A DNA stretch of 64,000 bases from Frankia sp. RB7 (lineage in GTDB: Bacteria > Pseudomonadota > Alphaproteobacteria > Rhizobiales > Xanthobacteraceae). The position numbers and the translations under genes are program-made. The notes below the pieces were generated by a model, which saw only the letters and a list, made by a program, of their open reading frames with translations, searched no databases and had not been told where the DNA came from. Location: the NCBI GenBank assembly GCA_030403585.1, contig JAUEPE010000012.1, positions 62,001-126,000 on the forward strand. The letters are read 5' to 3'. Below are positions 1 through 10,500 of this stretch, in pieces (within the stretch, counting starts at the first letter, position 1; every line of letters begins with the position of its first letter).

Positions 1-2825
1 GTGTAGAGCAGAAGGCCGTGCTCGCGGCTGAGCTCGATCACGGCATCGACATGGGGCCTCGCGCCTTCAGGATTGCCGCGCACCGCTTCGAGCACGATCT
101 TGTGGAAATGCGTGTAGACCATCGTCGCGACATGGCCGCTGTCGGCCGCGCGGCGGATCGCCTGCTGCGCCAGTTGCTCGGCGCGGTCGACTTCGCCGAG
201 CGGCCACAGCACCAGCGCGAGGTAGATCGCCGCAGCGATCCCGCAATCGTGGCCGTACAGGAAGGCGAGATTGCGATCGTGCTCGTCGCGGTAGATCGTG
301 ATCGCCTGCTCGAGATGCCGCTTGGCATCGACGAAATTGCCCTCGAACCATCGCGTCATGCCGCAGACACGATGGGCGATCCCCGCCTCCGGCGCGTCGG
401 GCCGGTCGGCGGTGTCGTGCACGAAGGCCTGCGCCAGCTCCTGCATCGATCCGAGCTCGCTGCGAACGAGGCTGCCGACCCACAGGCCGTAGGTGGCGGC
501 GAAGCGCTCGGGTGCGCCCTTGAGGCTGGAGGCGAGCTCGCGCGCGCGTGCGAACGCGACCGACGTCTCCGGCGCACCATAGCCGCGCGTTGCGATCAGC
601 GCGTTGCCATAGGCGATCTGCAATTGCAGCCGCCGGCTCTGTCCGGCCGGACTTTCGCTCAAGCCTTCCGCAAGACCGATGGCCTTGGTCAGATGCGCGA
701 TCGCCTCCGGATAGGCCGAGCTGCGCAAGGACCGGTCGCCCGCCTTGCCCCACCACTCGACGGCGTCCTCGACGAGACCGGCCTGCGTGAGATGATGCGC
801 GGTAATTTCGGGCGCTGCTGCGGCGGCGTCCGGGAATTTCTCCTGGAGCACGGACGCGATCCGCTCGTGCAATCGCCGCCGGCTGCTCCTGAGCAGGCTT
901 TCATAGGCGGTGTCCTGCACCAGCGCGTGCTTGAACGTATAGACGCTTTCGGGCGCGGCCCCGCTGCGGAAAATCAACTCGGCGGCTTCGAGCTGGGCGA
1001 GCCGGGCATCGAGCTCCGCATCGTCCTTGTCCGAGATCGCACGCAGCAGCACGTCGGAGAATTCGCGGCCGATGACGGCGCACACTTGCGCGACCTCCTT
1101 TGCAGGCCCGAGCCGGTCGAGCCGCGCCATCAGCGAATCCTGGAGCGTCGTCGGGATCGACAGGCGCGGCAGGCTGCCGGCCATCCTGTAGCGGCCGCCC
1201 GCGCCCTTTTCGAGGACGCCCATCTCGAGCACCGTGCGCGTCAGCTCCTCGACGAACAGCGGGATGCCGTCGGTCCGCGTCGCGATCTGCGTGACCAGTT
1301 CGGACGGGACCGCGCGGCTTCCGATCACCTCGGCGATCATCCGCTGGACGTCGGTTTCCTCGAGCCGTCCGAGCTCCAGCGTCGTCAAATTCGCCGGGCC
1401 CATCCATGGCAGCGTGAATTCGTCGCGGAACGTCAGAACGAGCAGCAGGCGAAGCTGGTCGGCCAGCCTGACCGCAAGCCCGAGCAGCTCGAGCGAGGTC
1501 GCATCGGCCCAATGCAAATCCTCGACGATGCAGACCACGGGCGCCTCGGCGCACAGGCGCTGCAGGCGCTGGATCAGCGCGGCAAGCGTGTTGCGCCGCA
1601 GCTGTTGCGGCGTCCAGTCGAGCGGCGGATGGCGTCCGTCGGTGGCAATCGACAGCAGATCCGCAAACAGCGGCACCAGCGTCGGCGTCTTCAGATCGCT
1701 GCGCCCGAGCAGCGCTTCGAGCTTGCGCAGCCGCTGCGCGTTGCTATCGCCGGCGCCGAGCTTCGCCGACCGCTGCAGCTGCGTGATGACAGGATAGAGC
1801 GCGCTGGCGCGATGATGTGGCGAACACTGATAGCGCAACCGGATGTGCGGCTCCGCCGCGATCCGCTCATTGAAGAAATGCGCCGCGAGCCGCGACTTGC
1901 CGATGCCGGGCTCGCCTGAAATCAGCACGACCTGGCCCTGGCCGCGCCAGGCCCGTTGCTTGCACTCGGCCAGCCGATCGAGCTCGTGCTCGCGGCCGAC
2001 GAAACCGCCGAGGCCAGCCGGGTGGTAGGCTTCGAAGCGGCTCGCGAGCGGCGATGGACGCTCCACCACCGAGACTTCGACGGGCTCGTTGAATCCCTTG
2101 ATCGCGCGCATGCCGAGCTCGCGCAGCTCGAACAGATTGCCGAGCAGCCGGCGCGTCGAGGACGCGATGATGACGGTGCCGGGCTCGGCGAAGGCCTGCA
2201 TCCGCGCCGCGAGGTTCGGCGTTTCGCCGATCACCTCGAGCCGGCTCGAGGCGCCCTTTGCTATGAGATCGCCGACGACGACGAGCCCGGTCGCAATGCC
2301 GATCCGCACCTCCAGTCGCAAGCCAGGCTGCACGTCGATGGCCTGGACCGCGGTGGTGATCTCGAGCCCGGCACGGACCGCGCGCTCGGCATCGTCCTCG
2401 TGAGCGGATGGATAGCCGAAATAGGACAGGATGCCGTCGCCCACCAATCGCGAGACGATGCCGTCATAGCTGGCGATGACCGCGGTCGCGGCCTCGCGAT
2501 AGGCCTGCAGTATCTCGCGCATCTCCTCCGGATCGAACTGCTGCGACAGCGCAGTCGAACCGACGAGGTCGCAGAACATGATCGTGAGTTGCCGGCGCTC
2601 GGCGCCCGCGTCGATCCTAGGCACGAGCGGACGCGGCTTCGGAACGTCGAGCTCGGCAATCGAACGCAGCAGCCTGCGCCGGTGCCCCAGCACAACGCCC
2701 ATGGTCGCGAGATCGCGATCCGTAATCTCGGAAAGAATGTCGAAATCAATGCCGTGGTCGGAAAAGGATTTTAGGTATTGAGGGAGGCCGACCTTCTCCA
2801 ACCAGGCAGCAACCTGCCCAGTCAT
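1..2825 (-). CDS. SAM-domain adenylate/guanylate cyclase with AAA ATPase module (3' end outside window)
   Basis: Reverse-strand frame open from an ATG at 2823-2825 to the window edge, about 941 residues visible and no stop reached. The N-terminus (about residues 5-58) looks like a sterile alpha motif (WLEKVGLPQYLKSF). A class III cyclase domain follows (about 70-250), with the metal-binding stretches FCDLVGST and GDGILSYFG and the NLAAR motif, so it looks catalytically competent. A STAND-like ATPase comes next, with Walker A GEPGIGKSRL and a Walker B-like CIVEDLHWAD. The remaining alpha-helical part resembles the TPR-rich tails of this family. Such proteins are probably cytosolic sensors making cAMP or cGMP; the ligand is unknown. 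A long open frame on the opposite strand over the same bases is only a codon-bias shadow. Transcribed away from the methyltransferase at 2985. Confidence 0.9.
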   Translation of the reverse strand, partial: MTGQVAAWLEKVGLPQYLKSFSDHGIDFDILSEITDRDLATMGVVLGHRRRLLRSIAELDVPKPRPLVPRIDAGAERRQLTIMFCDLVGSTALSQQFDPEEMREILQAYREAATAVIASYDGIVSRLVGDGILSYFGYPSAHEDDAERAVRAGLEITTAVQAIDVQPGLRLEVRIGIATGLVVVGDLIAKGASSRLEVIGETPNLAARMQAFAEPGTVIIASSTRRLLGNLFELRELGMRAIKGFNEPVEVSVVERPSPLASRFEAYHPAGLGGFVGREHELDRLAECKQRAWRGQGQVVLISGEPGIGKSRLAAHFFNERIAAEPHIRLRYQCSPHHRASALYPVITQLQRSAKLGAGDSNAQRLRKLEALLGRSDLKTPTLVPLFADLLSIATDGRHPPLDWTPQQLRRNTLAALIQRLQRLCAEAPVVCIVEDLHWADATSLELLGLAVRLADQLRLLLVLTFRDEFTLPWMGPANLTTLELGRLEETDVQRMIAEVIGSRAVPSELVTQIATRTDGIPLFVEELTRTVLEMGVLEKGAGGRYRMAGSLPRLSIPTTLQDSLMARLDRLGPAKEVAQVCAVIGREFSDVLLRAISDKDDAELDARLAQLEAAELIFRSGAAPESVYTFKHALVQDTAYESLLRSSRRRLHERIASVLQEKFPDAAAAAPEITAHHLTQAGLVEDAVEWWGKAGDRSLRSSAYPEAIAHLTKAIGLAEGLSESPAGQSRRLQLQIAYGNALIATRGYGAPETSVAFARARELASSLKGAPERFAATYGLWVGSLVRSELGSMQELAQAFVHDTADRPDAPEAGIAHRVCGMTRWFEGNFVDAKRHLEQAITIYRDEHDRNLAFLYGHDCGIAAAIYLALVLWPLGEVDRAEQLAQQAIRRAADSGHVATMVYTHFHKIVLEAVRGNPEGARPHVDAVIELSREHGLLLY

Positions 2826-2984
2826 CACGCGGGGTCCAGCTTTCTGTACTAAACCTAAAGTATATTCCCCCAAGGAATGAAGTCAATCGTGGCAGGCAAG
2901 CGTCGCCCTTGTTGACGCATCGAGGGCCTTGGCTCATGCTTTATGGTGGAAGCGTTCCCCATTTTCGCGTGAGAGTATTCATCC

Positions 2985-3824
2985 GTGAAGCAGGATCCGT
3001 ATCCGACAGCGGCAAACCCGATCCATTCGGCCGTCGTAAAACTGTTTTATTCGCGCGCCGCGCGCCAGCTTTTCACCAACACCTGGTACTCCCTGCTGAG
3101 CAACCTCGACAGGGACGCCGCGATCCGGTTCCTCAACTACGGCTATGCCTCGCTGAACGGCGAGCAGGTCGCGCTGCAGGCCGCCGACGAGCCCGATCGC
3201 TATGCGATCCAGCTCTATCATCACGTGGCGTCGGGTTCTGCGATCGAGGGCAAGGATGTGCTCGAGGTCGGAAGCGGCCGCGGCGGCGGCGCGTCCTACA
3301 TCGCGCGATATCTCCATCCGAACAGCTACACCGGGCTCGACATCTGCAAGCCGGCGATCCGCTTCAGCAAGGCGCGCTATGCCGACCAGGACAATCTCGC
3401 GTTCCGCGTCGGCAATGCGCTCAGCCTGCCGTTCGCGGACGAGACTTTCGACGTCGTGGTCAACGTCGAGAGCGCGCAGCATTATGGCGACATGGGGCGC
3501 TTTCTGGAGGAGGTCCACCGCGTGCTCAGGCCGGGCGGCGCTTTCCTGATGGCGTGCTTCGAAGACCGGTCGAAGGACGTGTATCCGCGCGAGGCCCTGG
3601 CACAGTCGCGCCTGCGCCTCGTTCGGGAGGACGACATCACCGCCAATGTGGCGCGCGCGCTGGAACTCGACGGCGCGCGGCGAACGGCGCTGGCGGACGA
3701 AATCGTGCCGCGCCTGCTGCTCGGCGTCTCGCACGAGTTCGCCGGCATTCCCGGCACGCAGCTGCACGCCTCCTTCGCCGACGGCACTTGTCCCTATTAT
3801 TGCTTCACCTGCCGCAAGGACTGA
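2985..3824 (+). CDS. Class I SAM-dependent methyltransferase
   Basis: Encodes 279 residues from a GTG start; no in-frame ATG fits better and the upstream GTGAGAG is only a weak ribosome site. The central Rossmann core shows motif I as VLEVGSGRGGG near residue 90. An acidic-loop stretch GLDICKPA follows, then FDVVVNVESAQHYGD and HRVLRPGGAF, typical of the Methyltransf_11/25 group. The overall style resembles bacterial small-molecule or lipid methyltransferases, but nothing fixes the substrate. It is divergent from the cyclase gene across about 160 bp and convergent with the cytochrome gene, whose stop lies 9 bp downstream. The C-terminus ends in a CPYYCFTCRKD cluster with two cysteines. Confidence 0.85.
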   Translation: MKQDPYPTAANPIHSAVVKLFYSRAARQLFTNTWYSLLSNLDRDAAIRFLNYGYASLNGEQVALQAADEPDRYAIQLYHHVASGSAIEGKDVLEVGSGRGGGASYIARYLHPNSYTGLDICKPAIRFSKARYADQDNLAFRVGNALSLPFADETFDVVVNVESAQHYGDMGRFLEEVHRVLRPGGAFLMACFEDRSKDVYPREALAQSRLRLVREDDITANVARALELDGARRTALADEIVPRLLLGVSHEFAGIPGTQLHASFADGTCPYYCFTCRKD

Positions 3825-3833
3825 ACCGGGCGC

Positions 3834-5525
3834 TCACAGCGTCTTGAGATATTCGATCAGCGCCTTGCGGTCGTCATCGGTCAAATCGGTTCCGTAAACG
3901 TGCCCGGCGTTCGAGTTGCCGCGCACGGTGGTGTCGAACAGGAATGCGCCCGGCGCCTGCGCCTTCATGTCATATCCCACGATGTCCGGATTGAACTCCC
4001 AATTGCCGACATAGAAGGTCTTTGGCCGCTGGCCGGGCGGCGAGAGGAGATCATTGAGCGACGGCACCGAGCCGTTGTGCAGATAGGGCGCCATCGCCCA
4101 GACGCCGTTGAGCGGCCTCGCCCGGTAGGCGAGCGGCGCCCTGTACTGGTTTGGACGGCCGCAATTGATCTCGGCGGCGCTGGCCGCGTTGTCCTTGGAC
4201 CGGCCGATCCATTGCGCGGCGATGTTTCCGGTGAGAACCTCGGCGGCCTTGTAGTTGGACATCGCGTCCGGACCGCCGATCTTCGACAGCGCGATCTTGC
4301 GGTTGTTGAACGTCACGGCCTGCTCGGGATCGGTGCCGATCTTGCGGAGATCGACCAGCGGGATCTGGATCTCGCTGCAGGCCCCGGAAGCCGCTTCAAC
4401 GGGCGCGGCTTCGTGGCAATTCGCGCACGCGCTGACATAGACGAGCTGGCCGCGCAGCGCCCGCTTCTGGTCGAGTGCACCGAGAATGGCTTCCGGCCAG
4501 CGCGGAGAGCGCAGGTCCATCAGCTTGCGCTGCCCCCAGACGACATTCTCCATCTGGACCCCGTGCATCACGTCGGGCGTGATCATCGTCGCGTCATGCT
4601 TGATAGGTGCGAGCACGCCGAGTGCCTCGACGAGGTTGCGCGCCAGCGGCTGGCGGATCGAGGCGTTGTACAGCACCCAGCTGAAGCGCGGCGTATCCCA
4701 CAGCGCCGGGTATCGCACCGGCGCGGTCAGATGCGCATAATTCCTGGTCTCGCCGATGTCGGACGGGTCGGTCATCAGCCTGAACGGCCCGGCCAGCAGC
4801 TGGTTCAAGCCGGCGCCGTGCGCGTCCAGCCTGCCCGCCCCGCCCGCCGTATCGCCGGAATTTCCACCGACGATCTGGTTGAACTTGGCGGCCGCCTGCA
4901 GGACGCCACCGAAACATTGCAATCCGCTCTGCACGTCAGCGGGCGGCGCCTTCACCCGCGCCATGAATCGCTGTCCGGCCCCGTCCTGATTCTGCAGGAC
5001 CGCGGTGATGGACCCGACCAGCTGTCCGACGAATGAATCGATATCGATATGGGAAGGACCGCCCTCGATGCGGATCTGCTGGCCGCGGTAGCTGACTTGC
5101 CCGGTGTGACAGCCGGCGCAGCCGAGGCCAAGCCAGTTGCCTTTCCAGCACGCGTGCCTGCCATCGGGAATATCCACCGGCGTGCTGTAGAGACCGATGG
5201 CAAGACCGTCCGGATTGTTGGTCGGGCTGACGGGCTCGGGCAGGAAACCCAGACGCTGCAGATTCTCGGGCGCCTTGATCAGTGCGGTCTGCCCGGAAGG
5301 CTGTCCCGGCTGCTCCAGCGCGACGAACCATTCATAGGGGATCAGCGCCGTTCCCTGCGAGATGAAATGCCAGCGATCGGCGGTCTCCTCGCTCCAGCCC
5401 TGTTGCAAGTGGACGGGACTGTTCGGCGCTGGCTTATCTTGAGGCTTGTCTTGGGCTAATGCAGCGATGAAGCCGGCGAAAAGGGCTGCGACGGCGATCA
5501 ATGGTACGCGCACATCAAATTTCAT
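3834..5525 (-). CDS. Secreted di-haem cytochrome c (RoxA/peroxidase-like)
   Basis: Encodes about 563 residues. The ATG at 5525 is chosen because a GGAG lies 6 nt upstream; a TTG at 5537 and an ATG at 5528 are alternatives. A signal peptide (VPLIAVAALFAGFIAALA) sends it to the periplasm. Two haem-attachment motifs are visible, CAGCH near residue 136 and CANCH near 367. The spacing and the C-terminal stretch LNGVWAMAPYLHNGSVPSL are typical of large di-haem cytochromes of the peroxidase/RoxA superfamily. The role is probably periplasmic oxidation or electron transfer with an unknown substrate. No MauG or oxygenase partner gene is adjacent. Transcribed toward the methyltransferase, nearly end to end with it. 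Confidence 0.85.
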   Translation of the reverse strand: MKFDVRVPLIAVAALFAGFIAALAQDKPQDKPAPNSPVHLQQGWSEETADRWHFISQGTALIPYEWFVALEQPGQPSGQTALIKAPENLQRLGFLPEPVSPTNNPDGLAIGLYSTPVDIPDGRHACWKGNWLGLGCAGCHTGQVSYRGQQIRIEGGPSHIDIDSFVGQLVGSITAVLQNQDGAGQRFMARVKAPPADVQSGLQCFGGVLQAAAKFNQIVGGNSGDTAGGAGRLDAHGAGLNQLLAGPFRLMTDPSDIGETRNYAHLTAPVRYPALWDTPRFSWVLYNASIRQPLARNLVEALGVLAPIKHDATMITPDVMHGVQMENVVWGQRKLMDLRSPRWPEAILGALDQKRALRGQLVYVSACANCHEAAPVEAASGACSEIQIPLVDLRKIGTDPEQAVTFNNRKIALSKIGGPDAMSNYKAAEVLTGNIAAQWIGRSKDNAASAAEINCGRPNQYRAPLAYRARPLNGVWAMAPYLHNGSVPSLNDLLSPPGQRPKTFYVGNWEFNPDIVGYDMKAQAPGAFLFDTTVRGNSNAGHVYGTDLTDDDRKALIEYLKTL

Positions 5526-5537
5526 CATCGGCTCCAA

Positions 5538-5885
5538 TCAGGGTGAAGCTCTCAATCATGACGGCGTGAATGCCGCCGCTACTTCGCAATCAGCAATCGT
5601 GCGCCACCGATGGCGCTGCGCGCAGCACCGGGGGCCTTCCAGATATTTTCGTGCAAATGACAATGCGCGGCGAGCGCGTGCGCTCGTGCCGAACCACCAA
5701 CAAGGAAGACACGCCGCCCCATAGCGACCGCTCCGAACCCCATGACCTGCGGCCGCTTTTCGCCGCCCGCAAGCGGAGGCTACATCATGTCAGACATGAG
5801 CGCAAAGGTAGAGATGGGGCATTGAGACGCGCGGCCGAGAGGCGCGACGAGGCAGGCTGCGCTAGCTGGCCCGTAGGATGGATCG
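5538..5885. other. Gene-free stretch, about 350 bp
   Basis: Lies between the start of the di-haem cytochrome gene and the end of the small gene at 5886. Open frames here lack ribosome sites and recognisable protein features. It should contain the cytochrome promoter, but I cannot point to convincing -35 and -10 boxes. Confidence 0.4.
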
Positions 5886-6131
5886 TTACCGAAAATATCC
5901 CAGCACGAGATCGGTATCCGCGCTGGCGGCGACCTTGCCGTTCAGCTCGGCGTCGATGACGCGGCGGCTGGCTTCGATCGCGGCGTGGTCGCCGAGATCG
6001 TTGGCGGCTTCCAGTACGAGCCAGGCGGCGTCGACCGTGGCCTTCTCCGGAGCCGCTCCGCCGGTCTCGGCGGAGAGGTTGTTGGTGAGGCTCTTGTTCT
6101 TGCGAACCGCGGTACCGAATTGAGGCAACAT
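5886..6131 (-). CDS. Small conserved-looking protein, unknown function
   Basis: Encodes 81 residues from an ATG preceded by a strong GAGGGAGT ribosome site. It lies 25 bp after the DUF2336 gene on the same strand, so the two probably form an operon. The sequence is soluble, without a signal peptide or membrane segment. The second half (WLVLEAANDLGDHAAIEASRR) looks alpha-helical. I do not recognise a family. Its position suggests a partner or accessory of the DUF2336 protein, which is inference from spacing only. Confidence 0.65.
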   Translation of the reverse strand: MLPQFGTAVRKNKSLTNNLSAETGGAAPEKATVDAAWLVLEAANDLGDHAAIEASRRVIDAELNGKVAASADTDLVLGYFR

Positions 6132-6156
6132 TGCAAATACTCCCTCGATGTCCCGT

Positions 6157-7281
6157 TCAGTGAACCTGGAGCTCGGGCTGACGACCCGTCGCGGGATCGG
6201 TGCCGGCGCTGTTCTTGCGCGACTGGTAGAACTTCAGAATGCTGCGTGACGTCTCGATCTTGAGCCGGCCGAAATCGCGCTCGTTGTCGTGCAGCTCGCG
6301 CGCCGTGATCAGATGATCCTTGGCGCCGAGGAACAGCAGCGACATCGTCGTGTTCCAGGAGAAGTCGAGCGCCTTGCACAGCACCAGGATCATCTCCCGG
6401 TTGCGGTCCATCAGCGCGCGCTCGATCACGTCGACCGGCAGCGACGACAGCAGCGAGAGGCCGATCTGCACCTCGTCGAAACGGTGCTGGCGTGCATAGT
6501 TCGAGATCGAGTCCTGGTTGAGGTTGCCCTGCCGGTACTGCGTCGTCACCACGCGTTTGGCGACGAAATAGCTGCGCGAGGACGGACCGAACTTCGACTG
6601 CAAATCGCCGGTGACCTCGGTCACCGAGCTCTGGATCTGCGACATCATCTCGGGCCGCTCGGTCTCAAGCCGGCGGCGGACGTCTTCCGACGCCTTGGAG
6701 ATGAGCTGCTGGAAGATGTGGCGCGGCACGTCCTTGCGCAGGCCGAGCTGTTCGGCAAGAATTGAATCTCCTTCGGCGCGGCGGACCATGTGCAGCAGGC
6801 CCGAGCCTGAGAAGCGCGCGCCCTCGTTCCTGGCGATCGAGGTGACAACCTCCTGGTTACCACGCTTGACGAGAACGTCGGTCACGGCCTCGCCGATCGC
6901 GTCGCGCTGGGAGATCGCGAGCAGATGCGCCTGGCCCTTGGTCATGGCGCTCGCAACCAGCACCTTCTCGTCGATCCGGGTCGAGGCGCGCAGCACGGGA
7001 CCCGCGACCTCGATCTCGTCGTCCAGAGCGAGCTTCTCGATGACGTTGAGCGGAGCATGATCGCAGCCCGCCATCAATTCGGAGAGCTGCGCCCGCGCCT
7101 CGACCTCGATCTCCTCGGCAAGCCGGCCGATGACCTCGCCGAACATGCTGATCTCGTCGTCGACGTAGCGACCGGTGATCAAGAGATCGGTCGCATGCCA
7201 CAACGCCTTCGCCCGGCTTTCGTCGGTGCCGCGCGCGATCGCGTCGTCCAGATCCTGTAGAAGCGATGGTGCCCCGTTCAT
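6157..7281 (-). CDS. DUF2336 domain-containing protein
   Basis: Encodes 374 residues from the ATG at 7281 (MNGAPSLLQDLDDAI); an upstream extension of the frame lacks protein character. The sequence is wholly alpha-helical in appearance, with HEAT-like stretches such as SELMAGCDHAPLNVIEKLAL and ARQHRFDEVQIGLSLL, matching the alphaproteobacterial DUF2336 family. That family occurs in Caulobacter, Bradyrhizobium and relatives and has been linked loosely to signalling and cell-cycle proteins. No enzymatic motif is visible. It is followed 25 bp later by the 81-residue gene and is cytosolic by sequence. Confidence 0.85.
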   Translation of the reverse strand: MNGAPSLLQDLDDAIARGTDESRAKALWHATDLLITGRYVDDEISMFGEVIGRLAEEIEVEARAQLSELMAGCDHAPLNVIEKLALDDEIEVAGPVLRASTRIDEKVLVASAMTKGQAHLLAISQRDAIGEAVTDVLVKRGNQEVVTSIARNEGARFSGSGLLHMVRRAEGDSILAEQLGLRKDVPRHIFQQLISKASEDVRRRLETERPEMMSQIQSSVTEVTGDLQSKFGPSSRSYFVAKRVVTTQYRQGNLNQDSISNYARQHRFDEVQIGLSLLSSLPVDVIERALMDRNREMILVLCKALDFSWNTTMSLLFLGAKDHLITARELHDNERDFGRLKIETSRSILKFYQSRKNSAGTDPATGRQPELQVH

Positions 7282-7468
7282 CTCGATAACCCCAGTTCTT
7301 GGTAGTTTCTTTGGCGGCCATCCTGCTTGTGCGGGCAGGACGCGTCTTCCTCTGGGAACCACACTAGGGATCAAACGCGAGAATCCGGTAAAATCGGCAG
7401 TTCAGTTTTGCCGGGCAAAATTCGTTCAAATGCGAGCGAATATGGTTACCGTTGCGTAACGCGGACGG

Positions 7469-7497
7469 TGCGCTCCCTCTCCCGCTTGCGGGCGAGG
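7469..7497. repeat. Fragment of a palindromic intergenic repeat
   Basis: GTGCGCTCCCTC followed by CCCGCTTGCGGG matches, in opposite orientation, the right end of the larger element at 39291-39413. It also matches the hairpin at the end of the in-gene copy at 43227-43252. The short CCCGC/GCGGG stem sits just downstream of the AsmA-like gene on the reverse strand and could act as its terminator. Confidence 0.6.
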
Positions 7498-7539
7498 TTG
7501 ACCGAGCCCGCGACCCGTTCCGTGCAACCCAAAACGGCC

Positions 7540-10500
7540 CTACGGATTCGACGGCGTCAGGACCAGCGGCGGCTTCGGCCGGGGCTTTGCGGGCGGCGGG
7601 CCCGGGGCGGGCCGGACGTCGATCGGCGGCGGCAGGGGCGCGATCTGCTGGCTCGCGAGCGGCGGGCTCGGCACGGCAGGCGCGGCAAGCGGCGCCTTCG
7701 GCATCGGTGCGACCTTGGGCTCAACCTTTGCCTTCGGCGGTGCGCGACGCGGATCGCGGCCGGGCGTCGGCACATCGGTCAGCGACGGCGCGGGCTCAGG
7801 CTCGGGCGAGACCAGCGTCGGCAGCGCGGCGGTCGCCGGCGGCGGCTCGCCGCGCTCGATGGCGTCCAACCTTCGCGTCTCGCGATCGATCGTGCGCACC
7901 GCAAGCCACGACGACAACGGCGTGAGATCGACGGTGCGGTTGAGTTTGTCGGGTGGACCTGCCGCAAACAGCTGGATCTCCGGCGGTGCGCCGGAGAGGC
8001 CGGTCATGATCGGCGTCAGGCTGGCGCGGATGTCGGCCTGATCGGCGGGAATGTCGTAACCGCCGGAGACGATGGCGCGTGCGTTCTTCGCTTCGAGCGG
8101 CGTTGCGCCGACGCGCAGGCGGCCGTCGCGGATCGTGAACGAGATCTGCGCCGAGGCGACCGCAATGGGAGCGGCCGACAATGCGGGCTCGACGAGCTGA
8201 CGCAGCCGGTTGTCGTCGCTCACCTGCCCGCCGTCGCTGGCGCGGATGGCTATCTCGAAGGCGCGCGGATTGAGCCCGCTGATCTCGGCCGCGTCCAGCG
8301 TCACCGTGCCGTTGCCGGCGAGCGCGCCAGTCAGCGCCGAGACGCTGCGGCCCTGGCTCGTCAGCGTCATCTGCACCGAGGCGCGTCCCTTGGGCAGCGC
8401 GAGATCGCGGTAGCGCAGCGAGGATGCATCGACATTGGCAAAATCGAGATGCGCGTTCAGCGCCAGGCCATTGGGGCCGTTGCGCGCATCGAGGCTTGCG
8501 GTGATCTCGCCGCCGCCGACGCCGCCCTTGAGCGCATCGAGCGCGAGCGACTGACCGTCGCCCCTGATCGTGCCGCTGAACGGGCGCATCTCGATTCCGC
8601 CAGGCAGGCTGCCGCGCAATGCCTGGAACGCGATCCGGCCGCGCCAACCGCTGACGAGACCTGCGCTCAAGGGGGCGGCAGCGTCCTGTCCGGCCGCGCC
8701 GACGGCAAGCGCGAACGCGGGCATCAGATCGAGCGAGTCGAGACCAATCTCGCCGTCAACGTTCTTCTCCTGATCCAGCGTCATGGCGAGATGGCCGCGC
8801 AGATGCGAGCTGGACGCGGCGCTGTCGAGATCGTCGAAGGTCAGGCGATTGCCTGATAGCCCGACGCGGGACGACAGACTCACATTCTGCGCCGATCTGG
8901 TCCCGAACAGCGGCGCCAGATTCGCATTGCGCACGCGCAGATTCACATTGGCCTTCGGCTCCGGCAATTCGACGCTTCCTTGCGCATCCGCATCCAGCCC
9001 GCCGCCGCTGAACTTTGCGTTCAGTTGCATCGGCTTGCGCCATGCGCCGCTCAACCGCCCTTCGAAGCGGGATGTGCCTTCACCTGAGGCAACCGCGCGA
9101 TCGAGACCGAATAGCGCGAGCAAGGTGCTGCCGCGCTCGGACGACATCCGCGCATCGACGGTGAACTCGTTGCGAGAGAGGGCATCGAGATCAAGACCGC
9201 GAAGGTCGGACAGCGGAGGCGCAGCGACTGCCTGAAGATGCCCTGTCGCTTGCGGCGTCGCGAAGTCGAACTGGGCCAGGGCCGAGCGGCGGCCACCATC
9301 CCCCTTCTTGTCAGCCGCGAGATCGAGGACCAGGCTTGCGGTGGAGGGTCCCGAGGCAGAATCGATCGCCAGAAGACGCTGGGCCCATGCGGGCGAAAGC
9401 GTTTCGGCGACGGAGGCCATCGGCCGCAGCGAAGCGGCTCTCATGTCCAGCACGAACCGTCCCTGCAAACTGACCCGATCGAGATTTCCGCCGCCATCGA
9501 CGGACACGCCTCCTGCCTGATTGAACTTCAGACGATCGAGGGCGATGCTCTTCGGATCGTAGGCGAGTCCGGCCGAAAACCCTTGCAGCTCCTGTCCGGC
9601 CGAAATCGCGCGCCCGATGTCGAGCGAGAGTTTAGCTTCCTCCGGCCATTCGCCCTGCGGTCCGGCGAGCGCGCGGACAAAACTCGTGGCGGCATCGAGG
9701 TCGAGACGGTCGGCCTTCAGCTCGGCATCGATCCGCGAGCCCTTGCTCGCGCCTGTCTGCACGTAGGCAATGCGGCCCTCGACGGCGCCGCCCTCGATGT
9801 CGGCTTTCAATTTGTCGATGGCGAGATGATTGGCGGCGATCGTCACGTCGCCGGCAAGCCGCAGCGGCCGCGTGCTGCGGCGGTTGACCTCGTTGCGGCC
9901 CTGGAGCCAGGCCACCAGCGTATCGGGATCTGACGACTCCACGCTGAGGCGGCCGCTAAAACTGTCGGCACCGGGCGTGGCGCCGTTGAGCGACAGCTGC
10001 GTCATGCCGGGTGCGCGCAACTCGAGCCGCTGGAAAGTCCAGGAACGGCCGTCGGTCTGCAGCTCCGTCGTGATGTTCTGAAGCGGGCGGCCGCCTAGCA
10101 TGATCTGGTCGGAGTTGAACTCGATCTGCGCCGGGATCGGCGCCTGCGGGATCGCTGCAAGACCTGCGCGCAGTGCCGGCAGGATGCGCAGCGGCTGGGA
10201 ATCGTCCCGGCCGGCGAGCTTGTCGGCATCGACCTGCCGCGCCGACAGCACGGCGCGCAGCAGCGGCGAGGCGCCAAACCTGAGGTCGCCGACGCCGCCG
10301 AGCTTCAGCGCGGTGTCCTCGGGACCAAAGCTCGCGTCGACCTGGTCGAACTTCGCGCCGGCCGGATCGGCCTTGAGTTTTGCGGTGAGCTTCCAGGGTG
10401 TCGGTCCCGCCTCGCCCGGCTTCTTGGTCGGCGGCACAGCCAGCGTCAGCGCGCCGTCGAATTTCGGCTGGCGGTTGTCGAAGGCGAGCACGCCTTCGAG

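Noticed and set aside
18..1919. Long open frame on the forward strand, and similar long frames at 18002-19600, 23838-25958, 30845-32659
   Set aside because: These lie opposite clear genes (cyclase, TPR protein, cyclic-di-GMP protein, TRAP permease) and read as low-complexity Arg/Ala/Asp-rich text typical of antisense frames in high-GC DNA.
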